Of a stretch of DNA of 8,889 bases, positions 5,875-8,889 are shown in pieces. Location: positions 1 through 8,889 of the forward strand of contig JAGQSP010000055.1 in NCBI GenBank assembly GCA_020439485.1, in the 5' to 3' direction. The number at the start of each line of letters is the position of its first letter. Position 1 is the first letter of the stretch. The notes beneath the pieces are model-generated. The model had not been told where the DNA came from. It saw nothing but the letters and a program-made list of their open reading frames with translations, and did no database searches. The translations under genes and the position numbers were made by a program. This DNA is from Acidimicrobiales bacterium (GTDB taxonomy: Bacteria; Actinomycetota; Acidimicrobiia; Acidimicrobiales; Poriferisodalaceae).

Positions 5875-7931
5875 TCGACAGGTACTTCCAGCAGCGCCTG
5901 CTCGATTCTGGCCCAGATGAATGCGCCTCCAAGCGGGCCATAGTGAACTCCGTCCCACCGCAGATTGACGTCGTCACCCACCGACTCGTCGGTGCAGAAT
6001 TCGGCCGGTGGCGTCACCACTGCGACGTCGTCGGGGTAGGTGCTGGCGACCTGTCGAATCAGCTCGGTCAGGTGCTGGGTGCGTTGGCGGTCGCCGCGCT
6101 CGGGCAGGGCTACGAGGCCGCCGCCGTCTACGGGTGACCAGCACGGGATCTCCATCAGCGCGACCTCGGTTCCGGTTTCGAGCAGTGCGTCGATGCCGGC
6201 CGAGAGCCCAGCGGTAACGATTGCGTCGTGGTCTGGTGAGCCAAAGACGATCTCGCGCCCGTCGACGACCAGATCGAATACCTCCCATGCACCGATGGTC
6301 ACGAGCGTGACCTCGTTACCGGCAGCGCCGCGCGCCCAGCGTGCCGGCAGGTCGGTACATGCTTCGAGGTTGCGGATGGTGCGCCCGTTCGATTTCAGAA
6401 CGCCGTTTTCGATGACCCCGCATCCCTCGACGCCCGCATTGTCGACGGTGATGCTGTCGATGTCGGACGGGAAGTTGATGGCCATCGTGATGCCGACGCT
6501 GTCTCCGGTGACCGCAACCGAACGCGGCAGGCGTGCCTGGGTGGTGGTGGTTGGCTCAGTCGTCGATGTGGTGGTCGACGTTGTCTGCTGGCCGGTGGTC
6601 GTAGACGGGGCCGCGTCCGTGGTGGTGGAGGCCGTGGTGGTAGTGGTCGAGGCCCGGTTGATCAGGTCGGCGACGTCGTCGGTGGTGGCGGCCTCGACGG
6701 CGGCTGGTTCGGCCCTCACCAGCGCCAGCGTCAGGCCGGCGATCAGTATCGAGGCGGCAGCGGCCACCGCAACGGCGGGCTTTGCGCCCGCAGCCCCGGC
6801 GTCTCGAAAGCGCCGCCAGGCCCGGCCCAGGGCGCCATTTCTAATTGGCGTTTCGACGTAGGTGAACGACAGTTCGGTGAGCACCAGCGCCAAAGCGAGG
6901 CGCAACCCGTGCAGTTGCCAGCCGTCGAGAGTGGTGTCGAGCCGGGGCCGGGTGAACACGATTATCGGCCAGTGCCACAGGTACAGGCCGTACGAGCGAA
7001 GCCCGACCCAAACCAATGGCTTGGCTGCGAGGAGCCTCGGCATCAGCGCTGCGGCGGGATGAACCACCACGAAGATCACGACCGACGTCAACAGCCCGGT
7101 CACCAGAAAGCCACCCCGGTAAAGGAACGGGCTCAGCTCGTCGAGGCGCCAGAACATCACGGCCAAGAACCCCAGGGCGGCCGCCGCGGCGGCGTCCATG
7201 ACGGCCGGGGCCCGCGGCCCGACCCTGTCGGTCATACGCCATGGCGGCGACACCACTGCCAGCAATGAGCCCAGCAGCAGCCCTGCCGCCCTGGTGTCGG
7301 TTCCGAAGTAGATCCTGCTGGGGTCGGCGTCCGGGTCGTACAGGCCCCACATGAGCGCCGTCGAAGCCACCACACCCACGGCCATCGGCACCACCAGGCG
7401 GGTTGCGTTTCCCCGCGAGGCCCACAGGCCGCCGGCGAACACCAGGGGCCATATCAGGTACCACTGTTCCTCGACGGCGAGCGACCACAGGTGGCGCAGG
7501 GGAGAGGGGCGACCCAGCGCTTCGAAGTAGGACTGGTCGGAGAAGCTCAGGAACCAGTTCGTGACGTACGTCAGCGCTGCCAGCACGTCATCGCGGATGT
7601 CGACCAGTTCGTCAGATGGCCCCACGACCATGAACGCCACGAGGGCGATGATCAGCAGATACAGCGCCGGCAGCAGGCGTCGGGCGCGCCGCAACCAGAA
7701 GTTCGCCAGGTCGATCCGACCTGTGCGCTGGTGCTCGGCCAGCATCAGCGCGGTGATCAGGAATCCACTGATGACGAAGAACACCTCGACGCCCAAGTAG
7801 CCGCCCGCGGCCCAACCGAGGTCGAAGTGATAGGCAACCACCGCCAAGACGGCGATGGCCCTGAATCCGTCTATCGCCGGGCTGTAGCCCAGCCGTGGTT
7901 CTCGAGCGCTGTGCGCCGACCCGTCAGGCAT
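5868..7931 (-). CDS. Membrane O-acyltransferase (OafA type) with C-terminal SGNH domain
   Basis: This is a polytopic inner-membrane protein expected to move acyl groups, often acetyl, onto a cell-surface glycan or other envelope molecule. Residues about 14-365 form an acyltransferase-3 domain: AIDGFRAIAVLAVVAYHF with His35, GVEVFFVISGFLIT (47-60), RRARRLLPALYL (81-92), RHLWSLAVEEQWYLIWP (146-162), and SYGLYLWHWPIIV (313-325) followed by YVETPIRN. About ten hydrophobic segments precede an extra one at 384-405. A Thr-rich linker (429-464) leads to an extracytoplasmic SGNH domain (about 468-687) with GDSVG at 476-480 (Ser478) and DGVHYGP at 660-666 (Asp660, His663). The usual block III GxND is replaced by GAWE near 547-550. 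The same two-domain plan is known in Salmonella OafA and Gram-positive OatA. The ATG lies inside the end of the upstream Rieske gene, with only a weak ribosome site, which suggests coupled translation. Acyl donor and acceptor are unknown. Confidence 0.93.
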   Translation of the reverse strand: MPDGSAHSAREPRLGYSPAIDGFRAIAVLAVVAYHFDLGWAAGGYLGVEVFFVISGFLITALMLAEHQRTGRIDLANFWLRRARRLLPALYLLIIALVAFMVVGPSDELVDIRDDVLAALTYVTNWFLSFSDQSYFEALGRPSPLRHLWSLAVEEQWYLIWPLVFAGGLWASRGNATRLVVPMAVGVVASTALMWGLYDPDADPSRIYFGTDTRAAGLLLGSLLAVVSPPWRMTDRVGPRAPAVMDAAAAAALGFLAVMFWRLDELSPFLYRGGFLVTGLLTSVVIFVVVHPAAALMPRLLAAKPLVWVGLRSYGLYLWHWPIIVFTRPRLDTTLDGWQLHGLRLALALVLTELSFTYVETPIRNGALGRAWRRFRDAGAAGAKPAVAVAAAASILIAGLTLALVRAEPAAVEAATTDDVADLINRASTTTTTASTTTDAAPSTTTGQQTTSTTTSTTEPTTTTQARLPRSVAVTGDSVGITMAINFPSDIDSITVDNAGVEGCGVIENGVLKSNGRTIRNLEACTDLPARWARGAAGNEVTLVTIGAWEVFDLVVDGREIVFGSPDHDAIVTAGLSAGIDALLETGTEVALMEIPCWSPVDGGGLVALPERGDRQRTQHLTELIRQVASTYPDDVAVVTPPAEFCTDESVGDDVNLRWDGVHYGPLGGAFIWARIEQALLEVPVDY
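6537..6650 (-). repeat. Low-complexity Thr-codon tract encoding a mucin-like linker
   Basis: An imperfect ACC/ACG/ACT codon tract, read as GTG-rich DNA on the plus strand, encodes residues 428-465 of the acyltransferase. Between residues 429 and 464, 22 of 36 residues are Thr, with scattered Ser, Pro and Gln. It joins the last membrane segment to the SGNH domain and is likely a flexible, extracellular and possibly O-glycosylated spacer. Such tracts can vary in length between strains by slippage. Confidence 0.85.
7924..7931 (-). other. 8-base start/stop overlap coupling the Rieske and acyltransferase genes
   Basis: The acyltransferase ATG (7931-7929) precedes the Rieske gene's TGA (7926-7924) on the minus strand, so the genes overlap by 8 bases in different frames. 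No strong Shine-Dalgarno sequence is seen upstream of the ATG. This is a typical arrangement for translational coupling by re-initiation and implies a shared transcript and matched expression. Confidence 0.8.
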
Positions 7932-8889
7932 GTGTTGCTTCGACGGGTCCCTTCACGGCCAACGTCACGCCTTCGCTGTTGATGCAACGGCCCGATGGCA
8001 GCTCGAACTGCCAGCCATGAAGATCGCAGGTCAACACGTTCGCCTCGACCGAACCCACTCGGTCGAGCGCCGCCTTCTGGTGAGGGCAGCGCTTCTGGAC
8101 GACCCAGCCGTCGCACTCGACCCATTCGACCTCGCCTACCGACGACTCGGCCGAGTAGTGCGCCTCGACGGCACTCATGCGTTCAGGCGAGAGCGACTTG
8201 AAGAACGTGTACACGAACTCGTTGTAGGGGCCGTCTCGGTGGGCGCTGAACCGACACGACAAGAACAGCTCGTTGCACCAGTCCTCGACCCGGCGTCGCA
8301 CGCTGGACTCGATCAGGGGACGGTGGGCTCGAAACACGAAAGGAGCGGTCTCGTCCGGGGCTGCTTCGCGGATGCGTCGTTGGCTCAGATCGATCATGAT
8401 CCTCACGCCGTCGTCGGTCTCGAGCACGATGTTGGCGCCAACGCCCTCGGCCGTCTTGTCGGCCAACGCCAGGATGGGGTCGAGCCACTCGGCCATCTCG
8501 GAAACGAGGTCGGTGGTGTCGGTTGGCCAGCTCGCATGCTCGGCGGCGATCAGCTCGGAACAGTCCTGCTGGTAGCGGAGCAGATAGTTTCGCTTGTCTG
8601 CGAAGATCGCGTCGACCTGTTCGACCGGTATCGGGTGGGTCAACGACCCGTCGGTCGGGCCGCCGACCTCGAGGGTCGATCCGGGGATCATCAGCTTGCC
8701 CTCGTCGTGACCCACCGAGCGCATGTAGTCGATGAACACAGACGCATCGGGGAAGATGGTCGGCGCCGTCTCTGGTTCTGAGCCGCTGAAGTCGTTGAAC
8801 TGGAACAGTTCGGGGTCGAGAAAACACGGCGGGCCCGCGGTGGGTATCACGTGGCGAGCGCCGACCATTTCTATGAACTCGACTGCCCG
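7924..8889 (-). CDS. Rieske [2Fe-2S] protein, probable MBL-fold/Rieske hydroxylase, 5' end outside the window
   Basis: The reading frame stays open to the right edge: codons before the first ATG (8866-8868) read RAVEFIE and then run into MVGARHVIPTAGPPCFLDPE. That ATG is therefore internal, and the true start lies beyond 8889. In the numbering that begins at this ATG, the C-terminus holds a Rieske domain with Cys261-x-His263 (CPH) and Cys281-x2-His284 (CDLH), the four ligands of a [2Fe-2S] cluster, 17 residues apart. The first part, ending in AGPPCFLD, resembles the end of metallo-beta-lactamase-fold domains. The middle (about 130-230), with WCNELFLSCRFSAHRDGPYNEF, is unassigned. This plan recalls CMP-Neu5Ac hydroxylase and the mycobacterial UDP-MurNAc hydroxylase NamH, so a cytoplasmic sugar-nucleotide hydroxylase is possible. 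The metal-binding HxHxDH motif would lie outside the window and cannot be checked. The Rieske domain is certain; the substrate is inference. Confidence 0.8.
   Translation of the reverse strand, partial: RAVEFIEMVGARHVIPTAGPPCFLDPELFQFNDFSGSEPETAPTIFPDASVFIDYMRSVGHDEGKLMIPGSTLEVGGPTDGSLTHPIPVEQVDAIFADKRNYLLRYQQDCSELIAAEHASWPTDTTDLVSEMAEWLDPILALADKTAEGVGANIVLETDDGVRIMIDLSQRRIREAAPDETAPFVFRAHRPLIESSVRRRVEDWCNELFLSCRFSAHRDGPYNEFVYTFFKSLSPERMSAVEAHYSAESSVGEVEWVECDGWVVQKRCPHQKAALDRVGSVEANVLTCDLHGWQFELPSGRCINSEGVTLAVKGPVEATHA

Noticed and set aside
6040..6861. A 273-codon plus-strand frame with long Val and Ser runs, antisense to the acyltransferase
   Set aside because: The Val run is simply the reverse complement of the Thr-codon linker; the real protein on the minus strand has clear SGNH and acyltransferase motifs.
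7930..8781. A 283-codon plus-strand frame antisense to the Rieske gene
   Set aside because: No domain or composition of a real protein; the minus-strand frame has intact Rieske motifs and continues to the window edge.
8866..8868. ATG taken as the start of the Rieske gene
   Set aside because: The frame is open upstream to base 8889 with protein-like codons (RAVEFIE), and the fold expected of the N-terminal part is missing, so the start lies outside the window.

Overview
The window is high-GC DNA whose gene content and codon use point to an actinobacterium. Two traits suggest the class Acidimicrobiia, although this is inference and not proof: the Thr-rich linker in an exported protein and a likely leaderless GTG-initiated housekeeping gene. 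Six protein genes fill almost the whole window. I see no tRNA or rRNA gene, no insertion sequence, no CRISPR array, and no intergenic stretch longer than about 115 bases.

Layout from left to right. (1) On the minus strand, bases 34-672 encode a uridine-kinase-like P-loop NTPase. (2) A 115-base divergent intergenic region holds a -10-like element placed for leaderless transcription of the next gene. (3) On the plus strand come pheS (788-1825) and pheT (1835-4192), the two subunits of phenylalanyl-tRNA synthetase, separated by 9 bases. (4) Also on the plus strand, 56 bases after pheT, is a secreted subtilisin/aqualysin-like serine protease (4249-5874) with a pro-peptide and an unassigned C-terminal extension. 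(5) On the minus strand, tail to tail with the protease and overlapping its stop codon, is a membrane acyltransferase fused to a C-terminal SGNH domain through a Thr-rich linker (5868-7931). (6) Also on the minus strand, overlapping the start of the acyltransferase by 8 bases, is the C-terminal 321 residues of a Rieske iron-sulfur protein that runs off the right edge (7924-8889).

The left half is ordinary translation machinery. The right half is envelope-directed: an exported protease facing a two-gene, translationally coupled unit that pairs a Rieske protein with an OafA-type acyltransferase. The Rieske fragment looks like the MBL-fold/Rieske hydroxylases that act on nucleotide-activated amino sugars (CMP-Neu5Ac hydroxylase, mycobacterial UDP-MurNAc hydroxylase NamH). 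If that is right, the pair could modify cell-wall or surface glycans, with hydroxylation in the cytoplasm and acylation at the membrane. This is the most interesting hypothesis here, but it rests on motifs in a truncated protein and on gene order. I found no clear sign of a wholly new system.
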